Assembly (NCBI GenBank): GCA_964597265.1
Contig: CAZQWJ010000008.1
Span: 1-39,828 of the forward strand
DNA length: 39,828 nucleotides
Reading direction: 5' to 3'
Source: CAZQWJ01 sp964597265
GTDB taxonomy: Bacteria > Patescibacteriota > 4484-211 > JAGQKX01
The notes below the pieces were generated by a model. That model saw nothing but the letters and a program-made list of their open reading frames with translations. It did not search any database and had not been told where the DNA came from. Positions 9,221 through 16,577 of this stretch are shown here, piece after piece; position 1 is the stretch's first letter; every line of letters starts with the position of its first letter. Position numbers and translations under genes: made by a program.

Positions 9221-9877
9221 TTATTTTAGTACCAAGAAATAATGGTTACCATGCTTTTTTAATATATATGAATCAACTACAGTATACCCTACCTCTTCTA
9301 ATTTTTGTTTATAATCACTAACCGATATTGAACATCCCAACTCCCAATAATGCCGTTCATCTACCATTCCTTTCTTCCTAATAATCGGTATTTTTATACA
9401 GAAATCGAATTCCGGCAAAACAGGCACTTTCAGTGAACCTCTGATAGTAAATGCTTTATACGGAAGGCTTATTACGGCAAATTTCGTGATGTTGCGAATA
9501 TGCTTCATCGCATCTAACGCCTGTGCAAAAGGGATATGCTCTAACATCTGGCAGCACACCACCACATCATACTTTTCTTGTACGATAGTATTGATCTCAA
9601 CGATGTCTCCCACATACGTAGGATTGAGGTCAGCTGCGAAATCAAACGTATCAATAACCAAATCTAACCCGAACAATTCGCTATATGCCTCCAGTATTTT
9701 AGGGACCACTCCGTCGCCCTTACCAATAACCAAGATACGCCGCGCACCATCAAGCTCTATAAACCGGAAAACATTTTTAACTTGGTGGTAATAGCTAATA
9801 AACCGCCTCTCCGAAGAATACGTCTGAAATTTGTAATGAGTGTTATCTACTTGAGTTTCCCCTGTTTTTCTAATCAT
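9221..9877 (-). CDS. SAM-dependent methyltransferase (type 11-like)
   Basis: The protein has 218 residues. Motif I is altered: RRILVIGKGDGVVPKIL has the hydrophobic strand and a Gly-x-Gly-x-Gly-like turn. Then DTFDFAADLNPTYVGDI and VVVCCQMLEHIPF follow, the latter the post-motif typical of class I enzymes (LEHI). It probably methylates a small molecule or sugar. It is in the same direction as, and 13 bases upstream of, the ParB-methyltransferase gene. It lies 66 bases from the GT4 gene upstream. A TATATT overlaps the start codon, so the start could be internal. Confidence 0.75.
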   Translation of the reverse strand: MIRKTGETQVDNTHYKFQTYSSERRFISYYHQVKNVFRFIELDGARRILVIGKGDGVVPKILEAYSELFGLDLVIDTFDFAADLNPTYVGDIVEINTIVQEKYDVVVCCQMLEHIPFAQALDAMKHIRNITKFAVISLPYKAFTIRGSLKVPVLPEFDFCIKIPIIRKKGMVDERHYWELGCSISVSDYKQKLEEVGYTVVDSYILKKHGNHYFLVLK

Positions 9878-9943
9878 AATATACAGTAGGCAGATTCTTT
9901 TACAAAAATAGTCGTAACCTCACTATCCGTCAATAACGAAAAT

Positions 9944-11062
9944 CTATAAGGTTAGAATCTGTACGTACTTTTCAACAATCTTGTTCCAATCAAACATCAC
10001 TACCGTGCGCTGACGTGCACGCGTCGCATATACATCTAATAGAGATGGATCACCAATCAATTCCTTCAATGTTGCGCGCAGCAAATCGCTATTCTCCGGG
10101 TGTATTGCCACACCACTATCGCCAATTGTCTCAGGACACCCTGAGATGTTGCTGGTGACAACAACACAACCAGCACTCATGGCTTCAAGTAGTGCAATGC
10201 TTGAGTTTTCACGCGACGAAACAAGGCAATAGATAGCAGCTCTGCCTAGCAAATTCTTGTACTCGTCACTTTCGTTGTTAACCCATCCATGAAAAACTAT
10301 TTTTGTGTGGGATTTTTGGGCAAGTGACTTTAGTTCACCCATCATCGGCCCATCTCCACAGATATGCACCTCGTAGCCCATATCCTCGTCAGAAACAGCT
10401 TGGATAAGATATTGAAACCCCTTACGAGGTAACAAACGACCGGTGGACAAGATGATCTTTTCTTTAGTCAACGGTACAAATTTTGAAGGATCAATACCGT
10501 TAGGTATGACAATTAAGTGGTTGTCATCAAATCGCTCAATATTTTCTTGTATCAATTCCTTAAGATATGCAGAAAGTGCTACTACCTTTTGGGCATTTCT
10601 ACAAATTACTCGCAAAAATGGGCGAGTAAACTTATGTAGCAATGTGAAACGGTCGGGATTATAGCCAGGTACATCACTGCCATGTACCGAGATAATATAC
10701 TCAAGGCCAAATTGTTTTTTCAATACCCACGCAAGCGCACCAGTAGGGATAATAAAATGGCAATGGCAAATATCATATTTATTTTTTCTAAGAAGCTGCC
10801 AGGCTTTGAAATATGCAGTTATCAGATAAGTCGCCTGCTCCCATGGCTGGCAAATTTCTTTCCTCTTACGTAAACATTTGACACGGTGTACCCGAAAACC
10901 GGTTTGTAGCTCCTCATAAGCCGGCAGATCGCCAAATCCCATCGTGACGACGTCAACTTCATAATCACCAGTTTCAACCAACCGCTTCGCAATTTCATAA
11001 CTAACCGGTGCTGCCCCACCCCCCACCGGCGGAAATTCATAATTGAGCAATAATATCCTCAC
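9944..11062 (-). CDS. GT4 family glycosyltransferase (WaaG/PimB-like)
   Basis: The protein has 372 residues. It starts VRILLLNYEFPPVGGGAAP, with the GT4 glycine-rich loop. Later come YIISVHGSDVPGY, IVIPNGIDPSKF, IILSTGRLLPRKGFQYLI and SSRENSSIALLEAMSAGCVVV, which are the classical GT4 donor-site motifs. The start is a GTG at 11062, because TATAAT lies 6 bases before it and the reading frame further upstream is made from a REP-like palindrome (11085-11111) rather than protein-like sequence. It would add a sugar to a lipid-linked glycan. It is the first gene of the minus-strand run down to 5.5 kb. Confidence 0.88.
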   Translation of the reverse strand: MRILLLNYEFPPVGGGAAPVSYEIAKRLVETGDYEVDVVTMGFGDLPAYEELQTGFRVHRVKCLRKRKEICQPWEQATYLITAYFKAWQLLRKNKYDICHCHFIIPTGALAWVLKKQFGLEYIISVHGSDVPGYNPDRFTLLHKFTRPFLRVICRNAQKVVALSAYLKELIQENIERFDDNHLIVIPNGIDPSKFVPLTKEKIILSTGRLLPRKGFQYLIQAVSDEDMGYEVHICGDGPMMGELKSLAQKSHTKIVFHGWVNNESDEYKNLLGRAAIYCLVSSRENSSIALLEAMSAGCVVVTSNISGCPETIGDSGVAIHPENSDLLRATLKELIGDPSLLDVYATRARQRTVVMFDWNKIVEKYVQILTL

Positions 11063-11068
11063 CCCACC

Positions 11069-11074
11069 ATTATA
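11069..11074 (-). promoter_or_regulatory. -10 element (TATAAT) of the GT4 gene, leaderless GTG
   Basis: TATAAT on the minus strand is 6 bases before GTG 11062, placing the transcript start on the start codon. The -35 region falls inside the REP-like palindrome at 11085-11111, so the repeat may modulate this promoter. Confidence 0.55.
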
Positions 11075-11084
11075 CACACCCCGC

Positions 11085-11111
11085 CCCTTGAAGGGAGCCT
11101 CCTTTAAAGGT
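11085..11111. repeat. REP-like palindrome, copy A
   Basis: The sequence reads CCCTTGAAGGGAG, C, then a degenerate right arm CTCCTTTAAAGGT. It shares its centre GAGCCTC with copies C and D, and is inverted relative to copy B (centre GAGGCTC) 69 bases away. A and B together have the layout of a REPIN (two REPs in opposite orientation around a short spacer). It lies upstream of the divergent GT4 promoter. Confidence 0.7.
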
Positions 11112-11133
11112 AACTCAACCCGACAACAACACA

Positions 11134-11161
11134 TTGACAAATATATACCAACATATACAAT
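11134..11161 (+). promoter_or_regulatory. promoter of the RAYT gene
   Basis: TTGACA (11134-11139) is followed after 16 bases by TACAAT (11156-11161). Transcription would begin near 11168 and carry REP copy B (11181-11207) in the leader before the ATG at 11215. Confidence 0.6.
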
Positions 11162-11180
11162 TGTTGTAAATAGACACTAC

Positions 11181-11207
11181 CCCTTGTAGGGAGGCTCCCT
11201 TCAAGGG
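11181..11207. repeat. REP-like palindrome, copy B, in the RAYT leader
   Basis: The 13-base arms CCCTTGTAGGGAG and CTCCCTTCAAGGG pair with a single mismatch around one central G. The only Shine-Dalgarno-like bases, AAGGG (11203-11207), are part of the right arm and lie 7 bases before ATG 11215. Folding of the hairpin would therefore hide the ribosome site. Confidence 0.8.
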
Positions 11208-11214
11208 TACAAAT

Positions 11215-12006
11215 ATGCCACAAAAGAATTCAATAAAAACATATGTCGAGGGCGGTTATTATCACGTATACAATCGGGGAGTTGAAAAACGAACTATATT
11301 TATGGACAGCCAGGATTACAAAGTATTCTTAAAATATCTCAGAGAATACGTCTCTCCTCCTAATGATGTCAAAAAACGCACAATCACTATCACCGTTAAG
11401 GGAGCCTCCTTCAAAGGTGTCCCAAAACCACCCAAAAACTACCACGGAAAAATTGACTTGATCGCATACTGTTTGATGCCAAATCACTTTCACTTACTCG
11501 TACGCCAAAACTCACAAACCGTTATTGAAGGTTTCATGCGTTCCCTTGCTACCCGCTATTCCATGTACTTCAATAAAAAATACAAACGGGTCGGGAAGTT
11601 ATTTCAAGGACACTACAAGGCAGTTCTTGTTCAATCTGAAGCGCAATTACTGCACCTCAGCCGATATATTCACCTCAATCCGCAAGAATACACAGACGAT
11701 CTGCTCGGCGGTTATTCGTCGTATGCTCACTACATTGGCTCACAAAAAACTTCATGGGTGAATGCCGAACTCGTGCTTGCACACTTTCACAACGTACATT
11801 TACCCCCAGAAAGCACATTTGCTATGTACAAAACATTTGTGGAATCAAATGTACACAAACCACAGGAGGTTGATGAGTTGCTCGCCCAACTGACCCTAGA
11901 TGACACCCTTGAAGGGAGCCTCCCTTCAAGGTGTGAAAAGGAGGAGCAGTATGACATGAATCGTTTATGGGATTACCTTGATGAACGGGAGTCCCTTACC
12001 GCCTGA
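11215..12006 (+). CDS. REP-associated tyrosine transposase (RAYT, Y1_Tnp family)
   Basis: The protein has 263 residues. It starts with KTYVEGGYYHVYNRGVEKRTIF, the typical RAYT opening. The HUH metal motif is HFH at 91-93 in YCLMPNHFHLLV, and the catalytic tyrosine is most likely Y151 in SRYIHLNP. RAYTs are single-copy, IS200/IS605-related nucleases that cut REP sequences. Here REP-like palindromes lie just upstream (A, B), and two more read in frame inside the gene: copy C encodes KGASFKG near residues 62-68, and copy D encodes DTLEGSLPSRC near the C-terminus. The gene overlaps the convergent GT2 gene by 11 bases. The HUH and Tyr residues are intact, so it may be active. Confidence 0.9.
   Translation: MPQKNSIKTYVEGGYYHVYNRGVEKRTIFMDSQDYKVFLKYLREYVSPPNDVKKRTITITVKGASFKGVPKPPKNYHGKIDLIAYCLMPNHFHLLVRQNSQTVIEGFMRSLATRYSMYFNKKYKRVGKLFQGHYKAVLVQSEAQLLHLSRYIHLNPQEYTDDLLGGYSSYAHYIGSQKTSWVNAELVLAHFHNVHLPPESTFAMYKTFVESNVHKPQEVDELLAQLTLDDTLEGSLPSRCEKEEQYDMNRLWDYLDERESLTA
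11396..11418. repeat. REP-like palindrome, copy C (degenerate, inside RAYT gene)
   Basis: GTTAAGGGAGCCTCC followed by TTCAAAGG keeps the GAGCCTC centre and most of the right arm. The left arm is altered. Related RAYT proteins may have a similar peptide here, so this could be partly coincidental. Confidence 0.45.
11903..11934. repeat. REP-like palindrome, copy D (inside RAYT gene)
   Basis: Arms CCTTGAAGGGAG and CTCCCTTCAAGG match perfectly over 12 bases, with flanking ACAC and GTGT extending the symmetry with a one-base bulge. It is read through in frame by the transposase gene. Confidence 0.8.
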
Positions 12007-12931
12007 TCACTTCTTTGACGGAATACGGTACGCTGTTGGTGGAGGCATAGTAACCACGGATGGCAATGTCCGCGATAATACCAGCAACAAACAGCTGTAA
12101 GCCAACCAAAATCATCAATGCGGCAAGAAGTGGCCAAATACTGTCAGCCAATCGAATCATGCCAAATGCTCGCAGAACAAGCAGGCCAATCAAAAAACCA
12201 CCACCCAACGCAGTCATCACAAATCCCAATCCGCCAAACATATGTATGGGCCTGGCAGAATACTTGCGCCAAAACCACAGATTAATCATATCCACCTGGC
12301 CTTTGAGCATACGTTTCCAGTTATACTTGGTCTTGCCGTGGATGCGTGGACGATGATTAACCTGCTTCTCTCCGACGTTAAACCCACGCCAGCGCAGGAT
12401 ACCCGGTATAAACCGATGCATCTCGCCGTACAGACCAAACCCACCCTCTGTGAAACACTCAGCCCGATACACTCGTAGCGTACATCCAGAATCATGAATC
12501 TTGTCGTCTATCAGAAATTTTCTTAATAACGCCGCACCTTTTGAAACATACCGCTTCATGGAAGGGTCTTTGCGTTGCCACCGCCAGCCGCATACCACAT
12601 CCAACCCTTCATCCAACCCCTGCAAAAGCAGCGGAATATCATGTGGATCGTTTTGCAAATCTGCATCCATCGTAATTATGATCTCCCCTTGCGCTTGCTT
12701 AATACCAGCATCAAGCGCGGCAGTCTGCCCGTAATTTTTGCGAAAATTAATGATCGTAACAGGCGATAGTTTTTGTAGTTCTTGTAATGTGTTATCAGTA
12801 CTCCCATCATTGACAAAGATGATTTCAAACTCCCCGCCTAACGCGCGCAATACTTCTGTTACTTCTTGGTGAAGTTTGCCTACATTTTCTTCCTCATTAT
12901 ATGCTGGCACGACAACTGAGTATTTGATCAT
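11996..12931 (-). CDS. polyprenyl-phosphate glycosyltransferase, GT2 (DPM1/GtrB-like)
   Basis: The protein has 311 residues. A GT-A domain starts YSVVVPAYNEEENV, with IIFVNDGSTDNT and the metal-binding TMDADLQNDP, then HDSGCTLRVYR. Two transmembrane helices at the C-terminus (about 231-253 and 266-290) match the GtrB/YfdH type. The enzyme should load a sugar onto undecaprenyl phosphate at the inner face. The product would be flipped (GtrA-type protein at 27.7 kb) and used by the GT-C enzymes here. It is last in the sigma-tsaB-DUF5667-epimerase run, 6 bases after the epimerase gene. Confidence 0.88.
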   Translation of the reverse strand: MIKYSVVVPAYNEEENVGKLHQEVTEVLRALGGEFEIIFVNDGSTDNTLQELQKLSPVTIINFRKNYGQTAALDAGIKQAQGEIIITMDADLQNDPHDIPLLLQGLDEGLDVVCGWRWQRKDPSMKRYVSKGAALLRKFLIDDKIHDSGCTLRVYRAECFTEGGFGLYGEMHRFIPGILRWRGFNVGEKQVNHRPRIHGKTKYNWKRMLKGQVDMINLWFWRKYSARPIHMFGGLGFVMTALGGGFLIGLLVLRAFGMIRLADSIWPLLAALMILVGLQLFVAGIIADIAIRGYYASTNSVPYSVKEVIRR

Positions 12932-12937
12932 TGCTAG

Positions 12938-13900
12938 TTACTGCACCCACCATTCTCTATGGCTCTGGTACCAGAGTACTGTTTCCTCTAGACTCGTGTG
13001 GATATCCTTGGTCTTTTGCGGTGTCCAGTTGAATGTTTGTATCAATTTGGTAGCATCCAGCCCTCTGACGCTGGCAACCGGCTCTTCGCGAGGCTCAAGG
13101 TTGATTAGGTTCTTTGACCGTTCCAGTAGTGCTAGGATGGTTTCGGCAAGCTCAACCAGTCGGGGTTGCATGCCGGCGCTGACATTAAAAATTTGGCCGT
13201 AGGCCTGTGGTGCCTCAAGTACAATCTCGATGACATCAATGAGATCATCTATGTGCATAACATCGCGAGTAAGGCTCTCCCCACCGTACAAAGGGAATGT
13301 CTGGTTTTGAATTGCATGGGTGATCATCAGCGGGATAAGCCGTGTGGGATATTGATATGGGCCAAACAAATAACTGGAACGCAAAATCGTAATCGGCAGA
13401 CCATAGCGCACATAATACGACCAGACTAGAAGGTCCTCCGCAGCTTTTGCCGCCTGCTGGGGAGAGGCAGGCAGTAGCACATCTCCTTCGACCAATAGAC
13501 GATGCGCACCACTGGACTGTGTTGGATCAGTAGTGCCATACACTTCGCTACATGAAAGATGCAGGTAATGTTTGACCTCAAAAGACTTGGCAAGTTCTAA
13601 AAGGTTAGTCGTGGTTAACGTAGAAATCTCCAAAAAATCTGGATCTCTGGTGGCATCTATAGCGTTGATAATCACTCCAGGCGCGTGCTCTTCGAAAACT
13701 TGTCGCAGGTCCTTGCTGTTGCGTACATCGATTTCTATCAAGTGCAGCCTGTCAACATCGGTAAATGCCTGCAGCGGCGGATTCTGCCCATGGCCCAAAT
13801 TATCCAACACAAATAGATGATACTTGGGAAATTTTTTGAGCCAGCGTATTACTAAGTTAGTTCCCAAAAAGCCAGCTCCACCAGTAATGTAGATGTTCAT
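12938..13900 (-). CDS. NAD-dependent epimerase/dehydratase (extended SDR), altered active site
   Basis: The protein has 320 residues. TGGAGFLG (6-13) is the Rossmann NAD(P) loop. HLSCSEVYGT holds the Ser of the catalytic triad, and ILRSSYLFGPYQYPTRLIPLMI is the usual nucleotide-sugar site. In the YxxxK motif the expected Tyr aligns with Gln148 (QQAAK, Lys152 kept). Such substitution usually removes the catalytic acid, so it may be a reductase-type relative or rely on another residue. It resembles UDP-glucose epimerase-like and dTDP-glucose dehydratase-like proteins, and the substrate is unknown. Its start overlaps the DUF5667 stop by 4 bases, and the GT2 gene follows after 6. Confidence 0.82.
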   Translation of the reverse strand: MNIYITGGAGFLGTNLVIRWLKKFPKYHLFVLDNLGHGQNPPLQAFTDVDRLHLIEIDVRNSKDLRQVFEEHAPGVIINAIDATRDPDFLEISTLTTTNLLELAKSFEVKHYLHLSCSEVYGTTDPTQSSGAHRLLVEGDVLLPASPQQAAKAAEDLLVWSYYVRYGLPITILRSSYLFGPYQYPTRLIPLMITHAIQNQTFPLYGGESLTRDVMHIDDLIDVIEIVLEAPQAYGQIFNVSAGMQPRLVELAETILALLERSKNLINLEPREEPVASVRGLDATKLIQTFNWTPQKTKDIHTSLEETVLWYQSHREWWVQ

Positions 13901-14508
13901 AGGATTGGTTCTAATTCTATACCAGCTTGTCCACCAGACTGAGGCGCAAATGCACCAGTAACATCAGTGAGTATATTGGCAATACTTTCGGTATCAATAA
14001 TACGTAAAAGGGCTTTTTGATACCAAACCTGTTCCTCCAAACGGCTGTATCGCTGCTCTTGTACCTGGTGGTCAGAAACATCCTGTATGGCGGTTGTGGC
14101 TTGGTTAAGCTGGCCTTTGTATCGCTCCAAATTAGCAGCAGCCTGAAGGATATTCTCCTTTTCTAATAACTTCATAGTTTCGGCCAGCCGCTTTTCTGCA
14201 AAGGAAAACAACAATTCACTCTTTTCCTCAGGAGAGTCGGCAATGAATAAGGTAAGGGATTCCCAAAACTTCACTATCCAATAGAGTGGTGAGTCGGGTA
14301 GGATATACGCATCCGGCAATGCAACAGCCAAAATCGCCCCTTCCGGGCGATCCATCCGAATAACCACGCCAACATGCTCTAACTGCTGATTAATATTGCT
14401 CTTCTGATCCAGATCTACTTCCATCAGTGGTTCCTCATGGGCCTGCGTGGGCGTACCTAACCAGACTGTAGTAACAAGTAATAAGCAAAAAAGAATTCGT
14501 ACTGTCAT
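13897..14508 (-). CDS. DUF5667 domain secreted protein
   Basis: The protein has 203 residues. A signal peptide MTVRILFCLLLVTTVWLGTPTQA is cleaved near A23. The mature part contains LPDSPLYWIVKFWESLTLF and SPEEKSELLFSFAEKRLAE, the hallmark of DUF5667, followed by helical, coiled-coil-like sequence. Function is unknown. The ATG at 14508 is used because the signal peptide begins there, and longer readings would run through tsaB. TATAAT (14521-14526) lies 12 bases upstream and could be an internal promoter. It overlaps the epimerase start by 4 bases. DUF5667 genes often travel with sigma factor genes, as here. Confidence 0.8.
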   Translation of the reverse strand: MTVRILFCLLLVTTVWLGTPTQAHEEPLMEVDLDQKSNINQQLEHVGVVIRMDRPEGAILAVALPDAYILPDSPLYWIVKFWESLTLFIADSPEEKSELLFSFAEKRLAETMKLLEKENILQAAANLERYKGQLNQATTAIQDVSDHQVQEQRYSRLEEQVWYQKALLRIIDTESIANILTDVTGAFAPQSGGQAGIELEPIL

Positions 14509-14521
14509 AGTCGTACCCGTA

Positions 14522-14851
14522 TTATAGTGTGATATTGGGCGGCGCGCCATAGTGTGGAGTGACCGACCGTTTGCCGTTAACCGGAATACCCAAAGCATAG
14601 CCCAATGCGTTGCCAACCGCAACCCCGATCCGCGTCCCTGTAAAACTCCCTGGCCCGGTATTGATCTGAATTCCAGTGAGCTGATCAAATGGTACGCCAT
14701 GCTCGTGACACATAGCGACAATATGCGGAACCAATTGCCGCGTTAGTTGTTTGCCGGCCGGCAACGAGACCTCAGCTATTTCCTCTCCCTGTTCACCATG
14801 TAGCGCAAGTGTGGCAGTATGAAAATCGGTTGTGTCCAAGACTAATGTCAT
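14522..14851 (-). CDS. tsaB: TsaB-like t6A synthesis protein, short form
   Basis: The protein has 109 residues and starts MTLVLDTTDFHTATLAL, the ASKHA phosphate-1 motif. Then comes INTGPGSFTGTRIGVAVGNALGYALGIPVNG, the TsaB signature. TsaB partners with TsaD and TsaE for tRNA threonylcarbamoyladenosine. E. coli TsaB has about 230 residues, so the C-terminal half is missing. Either a reduced TsaB, as seen in small genomes, or a truncation explains this. The start overlaps the sigma factor stop by 4 bases (ATGA). The DUF5667 gene begins 13 bases after the stop. TsaE is encoded at 17.4 kb. Confidence 0.82.
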   Translation of the reverse strand: MTLVLDTTDFHTATLALHGEQGEEIAEVSLPAGKQLTRQLVPHIVAMCHEHGVPFDQLTGIQINTGPGSFTGTRIGVAVGNALGYALGIPVNGKRSVTPHYGAPPNITL

Positions 14852-15393
14852 GATGTTTTGACCCAGACTATATCAGGGTTTTTGTGTTCTATGATAGTTC
14901 GTAATGCTTTTTTGGCGCGATATATTTTGCCTTCGATACTTCTCTCGGATGTATTCAAAACCTCAGCCATGCGCCGATACGAATACTCTTTGACATAACG
15001 AAGTTCCAGGATGTGCTTGTATTCATCAGGAAGCAGTGCGAGGCATTCGTAGGTATGTTTGCGTAATTCAACAATAGCTGCCTCTTCTTCCGGCGTTAAC
15101 TCAATGCTCAAACACGCGTTGATATCATCCAAAAATGGCACAAGCCGTCTTGAATCATAATGAATATTTTTGCGATAGTAGTCCGCGATTTTGTTTAGAG
15201 CAATGCGGGACAACCAGGTCAAATACTTGCTTTTGTGCTCAAACGTATGCCATCCACGATATGCAGCCAGCATGGTCTCTTGAAAGATATCTTCGACAAG
15301 CTGCGGGTCTTTTCGAAGACGTTTGGTTATGAATAGACGAAGCGGGCCCGAACTCATGTTGTATACCTGTGCAAACGCAGCTTTTTTATCCAC
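14848..15393 (-). CDS. ECF-type RNA polymerase sigma factor
   Basis: The protein has 181 residues. Region 2 reads DIFQETMLAAYRGWHTFEHKSKYLTWLSRIALNKIADYYRKN. Region 4 is LPDEYKHILELRYVKEYSYRRMAEVLNTSERSIEGKIYRAKKAL with a helix-turn-helix. Region 3 is absent, as is normal for ECF factors. The start is GTG at 15393, 6 bases after TATAAT, so the mRNA looks leaderless. It heads an operon with tsaB, DUF5667, an SDR enzyme and GT2. No clear anti-sigma factor is adjacent, although the secreted DUF5667 protein could be a signal partner (inference). Confidence 0.88.
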   Translation of the reverse strand: MDKKAAFAQVYNMSSGPLRLFITKRLRKDPQLVEDIFQETMLAAYRGWHTFEHKSKYLTWLSRIALNKIADYYRKNIHYDSRRLVPFLDDINACLSIELTPEEEAAIVELRKHTYECLALLPDEYKHILELRYVKEYSYRRMAEVLNTSERSIEGKIYRAKKALRTIIEHKNPDIVWVKTS

Positions 15394-15399
15394 CTACCG

Positions 15400-15405
15400 A
15401 TTATA
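15400..15405 (-). promoter_or_regulatory. -10 element (TATAAT) of the sigma factor operon
   Basis: TATAAT on the minus strand lies 6 bases before the GTG start. The hexamer at 17 bases (TTGTTT) is a weak -35. This suggests a leaderless mRNA starting with GTG. Confidence 0.55.
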
Positions 15406-15454
15406 ACGTGAGATGCGCACTCAAACAAATTACCTCGTGGGTTTGTTGACACAT

Positions 15455-15483
15455 TTGCGACTAATAGTTAGGCGTGATATATT
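15455..15483 (+). promoter_or_regulatory. promoter of the prenyl synthase genes
   Basis: TTGCGA (15455-15460), 17 bases, then TATATT (15478-15483) preceded by TGA (extended -10). The leader to ATG 15508 would be about 18 bases, with no Shine-Dalgarno site. Confidence 0.55.
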
Positions 15484-15507
15484 TTCACTAATTTTGCACA
15501 TACGTGT

Positions 15508-16575
15508 ATGGAAAAAGCACTTAATTATCTAAAACGGTACAAATCGGACATAGACCCAGTAATAGAGGAGGTATTCACAAAACTAGAGCACCAGGCAGAT
15601 TCAATTTCTCCTATTATTCACGATGTAGTTCGGCGCTATCACGCATTCATGCAAGGAGGCAAAAAACATCGTGGAGCATTGACGGTATTTGGCTATGAGG
15701 TGGTTGCAGGCGAGTATAACAAAGAGGTCTTAAAGGCCTCTCTGGCTATCGAAATCACCCACGCGTTTGCCCTTATTCACGACGATGTTATGGATCAAGA
15801 TGACGTGCGAAGGACCAAACCTACCATCCACAAACAGTACGAACAGCTGCATGCTGCTACCCTCAGCTCTGACACTAACAGGCATTTTGCCGAAAGCATG
15901 GCATATACTGTAGGTGATTTTGGTGCATACCTTGGCCAAATTTTGCTCAATGAAGCCAACCTGCCGTTGGAATACAAAAACAAAGCCATTACCCACTATG
16001 TCAATAAAATTATGGAAGTTACCTGGGGACAGATACTGGATCTTGCCACCGGCATAGACCAACCCGCCACAGAGAAAGACGTTCTTCTGGTGCACCGTTA
16101 CAAAACTGGCGACTACTCAGGCTCTCTCCCTCTTATGATTGGTGGTATGCTCGCAGGAGCGTCTGATACAGTACTTGATGCTATGTTTGAATATGGTTGG
16201 CGTATCGGTACTGCCTATCAGTTGCGTGATGATGAGATCGGCCTGTTCGAAGAGACAGAAACCATCGGCAAACCCGCAGGATCAGACATCAGGCAGAACA
16301 AAAATACATTGTTGAAAGTCAAAGCAATGGAGAACGCTTCTTCTGAAGACCAACAGTTTCTACTTGCAACATATGGCAATCCTGACATCACTCCCGACGC
16401 GATAGAAGAAGTACGTGCAATCACCATCGGAACCGGCGCACTAGAGCACTCTCAAATTATCAGCCGTGACTACGTGGAACAGGCGAAACAGTACATCCCT
16501 TCAATTACCGCCAACCCAGAACACCAAGCAATATTACACGATGCTGCCGAATTTATGATTCTGCGGGACAAATAA
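15508..16575 (+). CDS. polyprenyl (geranylgeranyl-type) diphosphate synthase
   Basis: The protein has 355 residues of the trans-prenyltransferase family. The first Asp-rich motif is in ALIHDDVMDQDDVRR. The second region is AYQLRDDEIGLFEE, where the usual DDxxD ends in Gly, as in several archaeal and actinobacterial short-chain synthases. It condenses isopentenyl diphosphate units with an allylic primer. The cis-prenyltransferase gene follows after 2 bases, so the pair probably makes the polyprenyl lipid carrier used by the glycan genes here. Chain length cannot be set from sequence alone. Confidence 0.88.
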   Translation: MEKALNYLKRYKSDIDPVIEEVFTKLEHQADSISPIIHDVVRRYHAFMQGGKKHRGALTVFGYEVVAGEYNKEVLKASLAIEITHAFALIHDDVMDQDDVRRTKPTIHKQYEQLHAATLSSDTNRHFAESMAYTVGDFGAYLGQILLNEANLPLEYKNKAITHYVNKIMEVTWGQILDLATGIDQPATEKDVLLVHRYKTGDYSGSLPLMIGGMLAGASDTVLDAMFEYGWRIGTAYQLRDDEIGLFEETETIGKPAGSDIRQNKNTLLKVKAMENASSEDQQFLLATYGNPDITPDAIEEVRAITIGTGALEHSQIISRDYVEQAKQYIPSITANPEHQAILHDAAEFMILRDK

Positions 16576-16577
16576 CC

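Noticed and set aside
11063..11140. N-terminal extension of the GT4 gene (MSMCCCRVELPLKEAPFKGRGV)
   Set aside because: It is encoded by a REP palindrome and lies upstream of a -10 that puts the transcript start at GTG 11062.
14509..14721. Extension of the DUF5667 protein upstream of its signal peptide
   Set aside because: It overlaps tsaB out of frame, and the sequence has no protein-like features before the signal peptide at MTVRIL.
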